This document shows, piece after piece, positions 7,632 to 15,525 of a stretch of DNA of 35,072 nt. The notes under the pieces were generated by a model. It searched no databases. It saw only the letters and a program-made list of their open reading frames with translations, and had not been told where the DNA came from. Every line of letters begins with the position of its first letter. The stretch's first letter is position 1. The position numbers and the translations under genes are program-made. Source of the stretch: Gammaproteobacteria bacterium (GTDB lineage: Bacteria; Pseudomonadota; Gammaproteobacteria; Steroidobacterales; Steroidobacteraceae); contig VBNP01000012.1 in assembly GCA_005877965.1 (NCBI GenBank), positions 1 through 35,072 of the forward strand, in the 5' to 3' direction.

Positions 7632-8684
7632 ATGTCTGAACGACGCGTAAGAAAAACTGAAGCGAAGCGCAGCTTCGAGCGGCTGCCGCTGAACGCGCTG
7701 CGTGTATTCGAGGCGGTCGCCACCCGCCTGAGCTTCGCCGCCGCCGCCGACGCGCTGCACGTGACGCCCGCGGCGGTCAGCATGCAGATCCGCACGCTCG
7801 AGGAATACCTGCGCGTGCCGCTGTTCCGGCGCAGCGGCCGCGCGATCGCGCTGAGCGCCGAGGGCGCGCTGCTGCTACCGGGCGTGCGCTGCGGGCTCTC
7901 CGAGCTGCAGCAGGCGATGCAGCAGTTGCGTCAGGACCGCAGCGGCGGCGCACTCAACATCAGCACGGTGGCCTCGTTCCTGCAGAAGTGGCTGCTGCCG
8001 CGCCTGCCGCAGTTCCATGACCGGTACCCGAATATCGAACTGAGCATTCACACCTCACGCGCGTCCGTGGATTTCGCGCAGGGCGATTTCCATGCCGCGC
8101 TGCGCATGAGCAGCGCGCCCACGCCGGGCCTTTACAACGAGAAGCTGCTCGATGAATGGTTCCTGCCAGTGTGCAGCCGCGAATTGCTCGACCGCCACGG
8201 TCCCCTGCGCACGCCGGCCGACCTGAAGCGCTACCCGCTGCTGCGCTCGTCCGATGAATCCTGGAGTCTGTGGCGCCACCCGGGAGCCGACGCCGACTGG
8301 CAGGAGCGCGGCGCCGCCTTCGACGATTCGCTGACCGTGCTGGCGGCGGCCGAGCAGGGCCAGGGACTCGCCCTCACACGCTGGACACTGGTCGCGCAGG
8401 ATCTCGCCGACGGCCGCGTCGTGCGCGCGAGCGAGCGGGTTGTGCCCTGCCCGCGCGTCTATTATTTTGTCTGCCCTGAAAGCTACCTGGCGCTGCCGAA
8501 GCTGCAGCAGCTGCTCGAATGGCTGCGTGGGATGGCCGCGGCCTTTCCGCGGCCCGACAGCGCCGCGGCCTTGCTTGGCTCAGGCACGGCGCGCGTCACG
8601 GCTGCAGCGCGCGGCCCCGCGGCGCCTCAGCGCGCGCCGATATCGGCCCCCCGTCAGTCCCGGCCGCGCAAGGTGGCCAGGTAG
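7632..8684 (+). CDS. LysR-family transcriptional regulator, GcvA-like
   Basis: A 350-residue LysR-type DNA-binding regulator. The winged helix-turn-helix spans about residues 20-80 (LPLNALRVFEAVATRLSF, AAAADALHVTPAAVSMQIRT, LEEYLRVPLFRRSGRAIALS). The substrate-binding domain resembles the GcvA group (GGALNISTVASFLQKWLLPR, FHDRYPNIELSIHTS, EQGQGLALTRWTLVAQDLADGR). The tail after about residue 300 is Ala/Arg/Pro-rich and probably disordered. I chose the ATG at 7632; a GTG at 7599 in frame adds 11 residues. It is divergent from the 46-residue gene. The effector and regulon cannot be inferred. The gene abuts the convergent VWA lipoprotein gene, with stop codons back to back. Confidence 0.85.
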   Translation: MSERRVRKTEAKRSFERLPLNALRVFEAVATRLSFAAAADALHVTPAAVSMQIRTLEEYLRVPLFRRSGRAIALSAEGALLLPGVRCGLSELQQAMQQLRQDRSGGALNISTVASFLQKWLLPRLPQFHDRYPNIELSIHTSRASVDFAQGDFHAALRMSSAPTPGLYNEKLLDEWFLPVCSRELLDRHGPLRTPADLKRYPLLRSSDESWSLWRHPGADADWQERGAAFDDSLTVLAAAEQGQGLALTRWTLVAQDLADGRVVRASERVVPCPRVYYFVCPESYLALPKLQQLLEWLRGMAAAFPRPDSAAALLGSGTARVTAAARGPAAPQRAPISAPRQSRPRKVAR

Positions 8685-9320
8685 CTAGAGCAGGCCGTCC
8701 AGTCGGTCGAGGTCGTTGATGACGCGCCAGCGGCCGCCGCCTTTCTCCACCCTGGCGCGCCAGACTTCGAGTCGCGACAGGTATTCGCGCGGGTCGAAAT
8801 TGTCGGAGCGCAGCTTCGTCACGTTGAGCGCTACCACCTCGAAGCCCTTGAAATCGAGCGGCAGGTCGCGCACGTAGCCCTTGGCCAGCTCCTCCTTCAT
8901 GTCGGAGAAGATCAGAATCTCCTTGCGGCCCGTCTTCTTCTCGTTCAGGAACTCGATCGCCTGCAGCAGGCCGCCGGTGATGTCCGTATACGGCGCGGAC
9001 CTGGACTCATCAGCGAATTTCTCTACGCGGCTGGCGAACGCGCGCTTCTGCTGGTTTGCGGTACTGGGACGGTCGTCGAACGTGGCCTTGGCGATGATGT
9101 TCTTCTCCGTGAAGCTCGCGGTGTCAATCCGCGCAACTGCCAAGGAATCCAACGGCTGCAACCGCGACAGGGCGAACAGGATGATCTGCTCTGCCTTGCT
9201 CACCTGCCGGTTGTACGAACCCGACGTATCGATCAGCAGGTACACGCCCGTGTTGTGCGGTACCGGGGACGAGCAGGCTGTGAGCAGCAGTGCCGCGCCC
9301 ACGAAGTGCCGCCAGTTCAT
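8685..9320 (-). CDS. VWA-domain lipoprotein of the c-di-GMP-riboswitch operon
   Basis: A 211-residue protein with a lipoprotein signal: MNWRHFVGAALLLTACSSPV, with the lipidated Cys at 16. A von Willebrand factor A domain follows directly. The metal-ion-dependent adhesion site looks complete: DTSGS at 31-35, Thr112 in YTDITGG, and Asp140 in ILIFSDM. Such domains bind protein ligands through a divalent cation. The ATG overlaps the stop of the membrane-protein gene (9317-9320), so the two are coupled and probably act together. With lipid anchoring, the domain would sit at the periplasmic face of the inner or outer membrane. Residue 17 is Ser, not Asp, so the classical Lol-avoidance signal is absent and outer-membrane sorting is likely. 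The specific role is unknown. Confidence 0.8.
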   Translation of the reverse strand: MNWRHFVGAALLLTACSSPVPHNTGVYLLIDTSGSYNRQVSKAEQIILFALSRLQPLDSLAVARIDTASFTEKNIIAKATFDDRPSTANQQKRAFASRVEKFADESRSAPYTDITGGLLQAIEFLNEKKTGRKEILIFSDMKEELAKGYVRDLPLDFKGFEVVALNVTKLRSDNFDPREYLSRLEVWRARVEKGGGRWRVINDLDRLDGLL

Positions 9321-10750
9321 GACTGCACCTCCTGCAACGATTCCTCCTCAATGGGCGGTGCCGCATGCGCAGCCGCGATCCTCGCTTCGATCCATAGCGG
9401 CACGAACAGCGGGAGGTCGTAGATCCGCTCCGCCAGCGTGCCGAGATGGCGCAAGCCGTTACCGAGAACGCGAAGGATGAGCGCGAGCGCCCGCAGCACC
9501 CCGATACCCGTCAGGCCCATCACGGTGCGCAGCGAGTGCACGAACGTCTCGAGCGGTATGGCGGCAAACACCAGCGCGAATGGCAGGATAAATCCCATGC
9601 CCATCTGTGCCATCGTGGTGATCCACAGATGCCCGTTCACCAGCGCTGCCGCATTCTCGCCACGCAGCAGCGCGGTGGTCGCGAGCTCGTCCTGCAGCAG
9701 CACTTCGCGCATGTACGCGAGGCCCGCTTCGATACTCGCCATCAGCAGCAGGATCATGAAGGTAATCCCCATCATGCGCAGGCGCATTTTGTCCGACAGA
9801 GCGCCGATCACGGGAAATAGGCGCGTGATGCGCAACGACTCCATGAGGAACAGACCCATGGAGATCTCGACCATGATGATGACGAGCGCAGCGATATCAG
9901 CCGTGCGGAACACGCCGATGAAGCTCGTCCCGCCGACCATCTCCGCCATCGGCCGCGCGATCAGCGTGAAGTTGATCGCAGCCCCGGCCATCGCCACCGC
10001 GAGCACTAACATTGAGACGAAAAAGTTCACCAGCGATGAGGACGACAGCACCGACAGCGCGCGGTCCTCTCCGTGCACGATCGTCTCGTAGTCCTGCATG
10101 TGGCGGTCGATGACCAGCGAGCGCTCGATGACGCTCGCCACGCTCTTGTTCACGCGGCCGAGCGTTTCCTGGATCAGGCGCCAGTCGGGCATCATTTTCC
10201 GCAGCAGCGCGTGACGCTCGCCGCTTGCCTTGCGGTAGTCGTCCATCGCTTCGCCGTGCGCCTTGACCATCGATTTGTGAATGTCGGCGAGGATGTCGGC
10301 GCCGGTATTGCGCGTATCGAGATTGGCGATCACCGCGACCGCCTTCGCCCAACCCGGCGCCTCCGGCGGCACCTCCACCGCTTTCTCCTGATCCTCCTCG
10401 ATGCGGATGATCGCTTCACTCAGGCGGCGGTGCATGTCCGGATAGTTCGCCAGATCCTTGCGCGCGGTGTCCGCAACGCGCGCAAACTCGCGTTCTACCA
10501 TTCGCTCCTTGGCGTCGCGTCCGGCATTGAGCAGTACCTCGCGATTGCGTGCTGCGAGGCGCTCCTCAGCGTGCGCGACCGAATGCGAGGCAAGGCGAAA
10601 CCCGCGCGCCAACGCGCTCGTGGCCGCGTGGATCGCCTGGTGAGCGGTGTGCCGCGCCAGATACAGCGCCGTGATCAGCAGCACCAGCAGGATCGCTGCC
10701 GACACCACCGGCCAGGGCGTGATAGTCAATAGATTCGTGATTATGGACAT
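9317..10750 (-). CDS. Polytopic membrane protein with long helical domain, first gene of the c-di-GMP-riboswitch operon
   Basis: A 477-residue protein of no family I can name. One membrane helix (about 14-32) is followed by a charged, mostly helical soluble region of about 200 residues (35-235, with AEERLAARNREVLLNAGRDA and RRLSEAIIRIEEDQEKAVEV). A bundle of four or five more helices follows, near 240-265, 284-304, 328-348, 376-400 and perhaps 408-430. A short acidic tail (PPIEEESLQEVQS) ends the protein. The layout, a long coiled-coil-like domain plus a membrane core, is reminiscent of proteins that couple membrane complexes to another compartment, but I see no MotA/ExbB signature. It is coupled to the VWA lipoprotein gene and preceded by a c-di-GMP-I riboswitch. 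Ribosome binding is weak (AAGCGAG). Confidence 0.75.
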   Translation of the reverse strand: MSIITNLLTITPWPVVSAAILLVLLITALYLARHTAHQAIHAATSALARGFRLASHSVAHAEERLAARNREVLLNAGRDAKERMVEREFARVADTARKDLANYPDMHRRLSEAIIRIEEDQEKAVEVPPEAPGWAKAVAVIANLDTRNTGADILADIHKSMVKAHGEAMDDYRKASGERHALLRKMMPDWRLIQETLGRVNKSVASVIERSLVIDRHMQDYETIVHGEDRALSVLSSSSLVNFFVSMLVLAVAMAGAAINFTLIARPMAEMVGGTSFIGVFRTADIAALVIIMVEISMGLFLMESLRITRLFPVIGALSDKMRLRMMGITFMILLLMASIEAGLAYMREVLLQDELATTALLRGENAAALVNGHLWITTMAQMGMGFILPFALVFAAIPLETFVHSLRTVMGLTGIGVLRALALILRVLGNGLRHLGTLAERIYDLPLFVPLWIEARIAAAHAAPPIEEESLQEVQS

Positions 10751-10770
10751 GTGGAGACTCGCTTACGTTT

Positions 10771-10846
10771 GCCCGAAGGCGCGAAGACGGCGGATTCGGG
10801 CCGTCCGGTGCGGAAAGCTCAGGATCGGTGCGGGCGATCGCCGCAC
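10771..10846 (-). promoter_or_regulatory. Leader hairpins between c-di-GMP riboswitch and membrane-protein gene
   Basis: Two structures lie in the leader. Reading the minus strand, GTGCGG and CCGCAC (10846-10828) pair around a short loop. Then GCCCGAA (10801-10795) pairs with TTCGGGC (10777-10771) over 17 bases, ending about 20 bases before the ATG. Neither is followed by a T-run. They are candidates for the expression platform, but I cannot tell which state they favour. Confidence 0.35.
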
Positions 10847-10861
10847 GGTACGGATGACATC

Positions 10862-10946
10862 CAAGATGGCAACCCCGCTATCATAGGAAACCCCTTAGAC
10901 CGGTGGCTTTGCGGCCCTTTCTTTCGAAAGGTGTGCCTTTGCTGAA
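10862..10946 (-). promoter_or_regulatory. Cyclic di-GMP-I (GEMM) riboswitch
   Basis: The minus strand shows the c-di-GMP-I core in order: AAAGGCACACC, the GAAA tetraloop of P2 in CTTTCGAAAG, GCCGCAAAGCCACCGG with the diagnostic GCAAAGCC, GTCTAAGG, then TCCTATGATAGCGGGGTTGCC. This follows the Vibrio Vc2 aptamer closely in spacing and conserved bases, with GGCACACC in place of GGCAAACC. It precedes the membrane-protein/VWA operon (ATG at 10750) and lies just downstream of a diguanylate cyclase gene on the same strand. A TTGACA at 10983-10978 could be the -35 of a promoter starting just before the aptamer, though its -10 is poor. Whether c-di-GMP turns the genes on or off is not clear. Confidence 0.9.
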
Positions 10947-11043
10947 CCGCGGTCAGGGTGCTGCTACGGGGTGCACCTGTCAACGTATTAGGTCGCATTT
11001 TGAAGGCAGCGTTATGTCACCACGCGTCACGCCGCGGATTCCG

Positions 11044-12942
11044 TTACTCGGCGCTCGCGATCAAGCTCAGATCCGGTGCGGCCGGATGCTCGACCGCACG
11101 ACGTGCGGTCGGGGCCGTGGACCCGCGTTGTCCCGCAATCATCGCGCGGTCCCGACCGGATTCCTTGGCGCAATAGAGGGCTTCGTCGGCCATTCTCAGC
11201 AGTTGCTCAAAATGTGGACCCATAGTCGTGTCGGAGATGCCGAAGCTTGCCGTAAAGGCGGGGGTTCCGCCCGCGAGCAGGTTCTCGGCGAGCTTTGCGC
11301 GAACCCGATCGACCACTTCCTGAGCCTGCGAGGCGCCGGAGTGAGGCAGAACCAGAACGAACTCCTCACCACCCCAGCGTGCGGCCAGGTCGCCGTCGCG
11401 CAAACTCGTGCACAGAGTTTGGGCAAAGAGCCGGAGCGCCTGATCACCCGCCTCGTGCCCGCGTGAGTCGTTGAGGCGCTTAAAGTGATCCAGATCCGCG
11501 ATAACCAGGGCGAACACTTTGCCCTCGCGGTTGAGCTGCCGGACCCGCTCTTCCGCGGACCGTCGATTGGACAATCCGGTCAGACTGTCGGTGGTTGCCT
11601 TGCGCTGTGTGCTATTGAATGCGCGCAGCGTGCCGATGCGGGCTCCGGCCTGCATGCCAAGCGTCGTTAGTTGGGCGACCTGGCGGGCCGTCGGGGGCTT
11701 GCCTGCGGGAGCCGCGCTGTGCAACACGCCCAGCGCCCGTCCCATGAAGCTCACGGGAACGCACACCGCGGAAACCGCCCCGCACGGCCGGCCGCGCAGG
11801 CGCGAGCAGGCATTAAGCGCCTCGCTGTCGGGAAATATCACCGGATTGCTCCGACGCACCGCCATGCAACTGAAAGGTGACTGCACGTCACAGCCCGGCG
11901 CGCCGGCATCCGGATGCTGTGTCGCCTTCTCCAGGTGCGTTCGACTGGAATCCGCCAGCAGCAGCTCGGTGGGAAGGTCATTTGAGATCACCTTCATGGC
12001 GCGCCCCAGCACTCGATAGGCCTCTTCTTCGGTGTCGGCCATCTCGAGCGCTTCCACCAATTGAGTGCCAAAGGCATCCCGGTCGGCCTCGGCCCGCAGT
12101 CGTCCGATGACCTCATTCAGGTGATCGGCCATGTCGTTGATCGCGTGGCCGAGCTCTCCGAGCTCATCCTGGCTCGCGACCACATTTCGGACACCAAGAT
12201 CGCCTTGGGACAGCGTCACGGCCACATCGCGAACCTTGCGCAGGGAGGAGCGGATGGACCGCGATAGCCATGCGACCAGCATCGCGACCACGACACTGGT
12301 CAGAACTCCTGCCATGATCAGCCAGCGCTTGGCATTTGCCTCGGCGCTAGCGGCGTCGTTGGTGGCCTCGGTGATGTGTGCCGTGAACGCCGCCGTCTGT
12401 TGAAGCATGCCGGCATCCAATGCATCGCCGGCTTCCCGAAAGGCCGGCAGCAGCGCTCCAGCCGCCTCGGCATCGCGAAGTGCCAGGGGCCCGGTTTCCA
12501 TGGCCCGGGCCAGAAAGGTATCGGCCAGGGTACGCACCTTGGTCTCGGTCTCGACCAGATCGGCGGCAAGGTGGAAGTGCTCGAGCGTCAACAGATCGCG
12601 GCGAAGGTCCTTGGCATTCTCCGCCAGCGAATCGGCGACCGTCGAGCGCTCATCCGCCGAGAGCGTGCCGCTCGCGAGAGCCGCATTCACGTCGGCCCGC
12701 AGATTGGCGTGGACCGTGTCGGCATCCTGATGATAGCGAGCCGCCTTGCTGATCAGCGCCAGCTCCGTCATGGCGCGGCTCTGGGCGCTCAGTGCCCGCC
12801 AGGCAATCACCGTGACCACCACCAGGGCCGCCATCAACAAGCCGTTGATCAGCAGCAGGCGGGCGCCCACGGACCACGCGGGCAACCGCAGGGCGTTGAG
12901 AACCTTAGGCATCCGGTCACTCAGAATGGAACTGACCGCCAT
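11044..12942 (-). CDS. Membrane diguanylate cyclase: periplasmic sensor, HAMP, Cys-rich GAF, GGDEF
   Basis: A 632-residue inner-membrane enzyme expected to make cyclic di-GMP from GTP. Helix 1 is near 27-49, a helical periplasmic sensor runs about 50-206, helix 2 is 207-226, HAMP is about 229-285, a GAF-type domain about 295-440, and GGDEF about 445-605. The active-site motif is intact (GGEEF, 524-528). The product-inhibition I-site RxxD is present at 515-518, five residues before it, so feedback control is likely. The GAF holds five cysteines at 351, 359, 379, 387 and 394. The next features on this strand are a c-di-GMP-I riboswitch and its operon, suggesting local signalling. An ATG at 12912 (codon 11) is an alternative start. 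Confidence 0.9.
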   Translation of the reverse strand: MAVSSILSDRMPKVLNALRLPAWSVGARLLLINGLLMAALVVVTVIAWRALSAQSRAMTELALISKAARYHQDADTVHANLRADVNAALASGTLSADERSTVADSLAENAKDLRRDLLTLEHFHLAADLVETETKVRTLADTFLARAMETGPLALRDAEAAGALLPAFREAGDALDAGMLQQTAAFTAHITEATNDAASAEANAKRWLIMAGVLTSVVVAMLVAWLSRSIRSSLRKVRDVAVTLSQGDLGVRNVVASQDELGELGHAINDMADHLNEVIGRLRAEADRDAFGTQLVEALEMADTEEEAYRVLGRAMKVISNDLPTELLLADSSRTHLEKATQHPDAGAPGCDVQSPFSCMAVRRSNPVIFPDSEALNACSRLRGRPCGAVSAVCVPVSFMGRALGVLHSAAPAGKPPTARQVAQLTTLGMQAGARIGTLRAFNSTQRKATTDSLTGLSNRRSAEERVRQLNREGKVFALVIADLDHFKRLNDSRGHEAGDQALRLFAQTLCTSLRDGDLAARWGGEEFVLVLPHSGASQAQEVVDRVRAKLAENLLAGGTPAFTASFGISDTTMGPHFEQLLRMADEALYCAKESGRDRAMIAGQRGSTAPTARRAVEHPAAPDLSLIASAE

Positions 12943-13120
12943 CTTATGGCGAAACGGTCACCGGACCTGAGAACGCGTGGGCAGTCGGGGCGGACTTGGT
13001 GCACAAGCCGCGAAATTCAGCGTCTCATGAGCGTGCGCCAGAACCGTTTTGTGACCGCAGTCGACATCCTGCCGGATCGCGGTCGCCGATTTTCCATAAG
13101 CCGCGATCTGCCGTCGGGCT

Positions 13121-13140
13121 CTGCGGAGCCCTGCGGAGCC
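13121..13140. repeat. Tandem decamer in the gap 12943-13165
   Basis: CTGCGGAGCC occurs twice without spacing. With nearby CGGGCT it can form alternative short hairpins downstream of the 31-residue gene. Nothing else recognisable lies in 12943-13165, which separates the diguanylate cyclase start from that gene's stop. Confidence 0.5.
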
Positions 13141-13165
13141 GCGATCCTTACAGGCGCCCCGAACG

Positions 13166-13261
13166 CTACAAGGAGCGCGCGACGTCGCTCCACACGACAA
13201 CGGCGAGGTAAACCAGCAGCACAGCGAGCGTAGCTCCGATATCGAGGAGAAAGAATTCCAT
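13166..13261 (-). CDS. 31-residue single-helix membrane peptide
   Basis: The ATG at 13261 follows a good AGGGGTGACCT ribosome-binding site. The product is MEFFLLDIGATLAVLLVYLA followed by VVVWSDVARSL and TAG: one membrane helix with a short, positively ended tail. Small proteins of this form often act as accessory subunits or modulators of larger membrane complexes, but there is no partner to point to. It is not KdpF or CydX: neither sequence pattern nor neighbours fit. A second 31-residue single-helix gene, also starting ME, lies at 24066-24161. Confidence 0.5.
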   Translation of the reverse strand: MEFFLLDIGATLAVLLVYLAVVVWSDVARSL

Positions 13262-13518
13262 AGGTCACCCCTTCGGGCCCGTCAGACCGCGGTGACTTTA
13301 GGCGCCGCCGACCGTGCGGACAGCCCTCTGACGAGGTATCGCAGGTACGGATTCAGGGGCCGGTGATCTATACATTTGGGGAGAGGACGGGTTAGCAAAG
13401 CGGGAAACGCGCCCGCTCCATTGGCACGCAGCCGGCTCGGATGCATTATCGTCGTCGGAGAATCGACTCGCAGGTCCCGGGTATCGAAGCGCGATATTCC
13501 TGGCGCGGAGGGGGTTCC
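13262..13518. other. Intergenic region upstream of the FixJ-type regulator
   Basis: This 257-base gap separates the divergent 31-residue gene and the response regulator. I see only a possible -10 (TATACA near 13370) without a convincing -35. No hairpin terminator, riboswitch or repeat is obvious. Confidence 0.3.
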
Positions 13519-14193
13519 ATGAGCGAGCGGGTGCCGATCGTGTACATCGTCGACGACGACGAGGTAACACGTAGTTACTTCGACGCCGTGTTATCGACGG
13601 CAAATGTGCGGTGCTGCCGGGTCGAGTCGGCCTCGTCGTTTCTCGAAATGTACGATCCCGACCAACCGGGTTGCCTGTTGCTTGATGTACAGATGCCCGG
13701 AATGACCGGTCCAGAACTGCAACATGAGCTCAATCTGCGGGGCGCGATCATTCCCGTGATCTTCATCAGCAGTCATGCCGGGGTCCCGACTGCCGTCGAA
13801 GCCATGTTGCACGGCGCGTTCGACTTTCTTCAGAAGCCCGTTTCCCACGAGGTACTGCTGGTCCGCGTGCGCGATGCTCTCGATTACGACGCCGGCAATC
13901 GCGCCGCCCTGCGGCAGCACGATCAGATGAGCACGCGGTTCGTCGCGCTCACTGCCCGCGAGCGCGACGTGCTCGCATTGCTCATCGCGGGGCATTCAAA
14001 CAAGGTCATGGCGAGCGAAATGGGCTTGAGCGAGCGCACCGTCGAGGTGTATCGCGCACGTATCATGAAAAAGACCGCCTCGCGCTCGCTCGCGCAGCTT
14101 GTGCGCATGGCGATGGAGATGCAGCTCATGCCTTCCTCGCCGCAGCGGGCCAAGGCGACTCGAGCCAACCGACAGCCCGGACGCCGACCTTGA
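13519..14193 (+). CDS. FixJ-family two-component response regulator (REC-LuxR HTH)
   Basis: A 224-residue response regulator. The receiver domain (about 7-120) has the acidic pair in VDDDE (11-15), the phospho-acceptor Asp56 in CLLLDVQMPGMTG, and Lys106 in DFLQKPV. A LuxR-type helix-turn-helix follows near 140-205 (LTARERDVLALLIAGHSNKV, MASEMGLSERTVEVYRARIM), with a basic tail. The start at 13519 is supported by a GGAGGGGG ribosome-binding site. FixJ-type regulators activate transcription after phosphorylation by a histidine kinase. The REC-kinase 156 bases downstream is a candidate partner but has its own receiver, so the pairing is not certain. Confidence 0.88.
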   Translation: MSERVPIVYIVDDDEVTRSYFDAVLSTANVRCCRVESASSFLEMYDPDQPGCLLLDVQMPGMTGPELQHELNLRGAIIPVIFISSHAGVPTAVEAMLHGAFDFLQKPVSHEVLLVRVRDALDYDAGNRAALRQHDQMSTRFVALTARERDVLALLIAGHSNKVMASEMGLSERTVEVYRARIMKKTASRSLAQLVRMAMEMQLMPSSPQRAKATRANRQPGRRP

Positions 14194-14349
14194 TGCTGTT
14201 CGCTGCGCAAGCGTCGGCAGCATGAACGCGCCGATCCCCGGCGCAGGCTGAGCTCGAGACCCGCTCGCGCCCTGCCGCGCTTGCCCGTGCGCCTAAGCAC
14301 AGCATGACCGTTTGGCAGTACGATAGGCGCGCGCCACACCGCCACCGCC

Positions 14350-15501
14350 ATGAATCCCGCACCGCTCGCCCGGCTCCTCATAGTGGATGACGAGAGCGCA
14401 CAGGTCATCGCCCTGTGCCGCACCTTGGCGCTCGAGGGCTATGCAACGGCCGGAGCGGGTTCCGGCCCGGAAGCGCTCTGCGCCCTGCGCGCGGCGGCAG
14501 CCGATCGTGCCGGCGCCTTCGACGTTCTCATTACCGACCTCATGATGAAGGATATGAACGGCATCGCGCTGCTGCGCGCGGCACAGGACATTGACCCTGA
14601 CCTGGTGGGTCTCGTCATGACCGGAGATGGCACGATCGACACGGCGATCGAGGCCATGAAGAGCGGCGCCCTCGACTACATTCTCAAGCCGTTCACCCTC
14701 AGGACGATTAGACCGGTGCTGTTGCGCGCGCTGGCTGTGCGGCGCCTGCGCCTCGAGAACGCCCAGCTCCTGCGGCGCGTGGCGAACCGCACCACCGAGC
14801 TCGAGGCGGCGAATCGTGAGCTGCAGAGGGCGAACAAGGAGCTCGAAGCGTTCACGTATTCGGTATCGCACGACTTGCGCCAGCCGCTCAACGGAATGAT
14901 TGGCTTTACCGAATTCCTGGTCAGCGAGAAGCCCGGGCCATTGAACGCCAGCCAAAAGGAGTTTCTCGGCAACATCCACCGCGGCGGACAACAACTGCTG
15001 CGCCTCACGAACGACCTGCTGAACTTCTCGCGCCTCGGCCAGCAACCGCTCAAGAGGGAGACTGTGAATGTTGGTACTCTGGTTCTGGAGATTCTCCATC
15101 AGTTGCGAGACGCGGAGCCGCCGCGTAACGTCGAGCTGCGCGTCAGCGCGTTGCCGGATGCGCGGGCGGACTCCGTACTCCTGCGGCAAGTGTTGGTGAA
15201 TCTCCTGTCCAACGCGTTCAAATTCACCCGCCACGTGCCCAATCCCGTGATCGAAGTCGATGGACGAGAGCAAGCGGGCGAATGTGCCTATTCCATCCGC
15301 GACAACGGCGCCGGATTTGACATGCGCAACGCACAACGTTTGTTCGCCATCTTTCACCGATTGCACAGCGACCGGCACTTCGAGGGAAACGGCGTCGGGC
15401 TCTCGATCGCACAGCGCATCGTCGAACGTCACGGGGGCCGAATCTGGGCCGAAGCCGCCGTCGGGCAGGGAGCTAAATTCACCTTCACGTTGCCAGCGTG
15501 A
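14350..15501 (+). CDS. Soluble hybrid sensor: N-terminal receiver, coiled coil, histidine kinase
   Basis: A 383-residue cytoplasmic protein. The receiver domain (1-125) has VDDE (12-15), phospho-acceptor Asp63 in VLITDLMMKDMNG, and Lys113 in YILKPF. A coiled coil (about 140-168, ELEAANRELQRANKELEAF) links to HisKA with phospho-His174 in YSVSHDLRQPLNGMIGF. An ATP-binding domain follows (LRQVLVNLLSNAFKFT, IRDNGAGFDM, GVGLSIAQRIVERHGGRIWA). It has no membrane helix or PAS sensor. Input therefore probably arrives by phosphorylation of its own receiver by another kinase, making it an intermediate in a phosphorelay. The bacteriophytochrome-like H-box is typical of light or redox relay kinases, but no such sensor is visible. 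Confidence 0.88.
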   Translation: MNPAPLARLLIVDDESAQVIALCRTLALEGYATAGAGSGPEALCALRAAAADRAGAFDVLITDLMMKDMNGIALLRAAQDIDPDLVGLVMTGDGTIDTAIEAMKSGALDYILKPFTLRTIRPVLLRALAVRRLRLENAQLLRRVANRTTELEAANRELQRANKELEAFTYSVSHDLRQPLNGMIGFTEFLVSEKPGPLNASQKEFLGNIHRGGQQLLRLTNDLLNFSRLGQQPLKRETVNVGTLVLEILHQLRDAEPPRNVELRVSALPDARADSVLLRQVLVNLLSNAFKFTRHVPNPVIEVDGREQAGECAYSIRDNGAGFDMRNAQRLFAIFHRLHSDRHFEGNGVGLSIAQRIVERHGGRIWAEAAVGQGAKFTFTLPA

Positions 15502-15525
15502 GCGTGCCGGCAGCGGGGGGGACCT

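Noticed and set aside
13166..13261. The 31-residue peptide as KdpF or CydX
   Set aside because: Neither sequence pattern fits, and no kdp or cyd genes are nearby.
13423..13450. TGGCAC near 13422 as a sigma-54 promoter for the FixJ-type gene
   Set aside because: The -12 element does not follow at the required spacing; no TTGC block is present.
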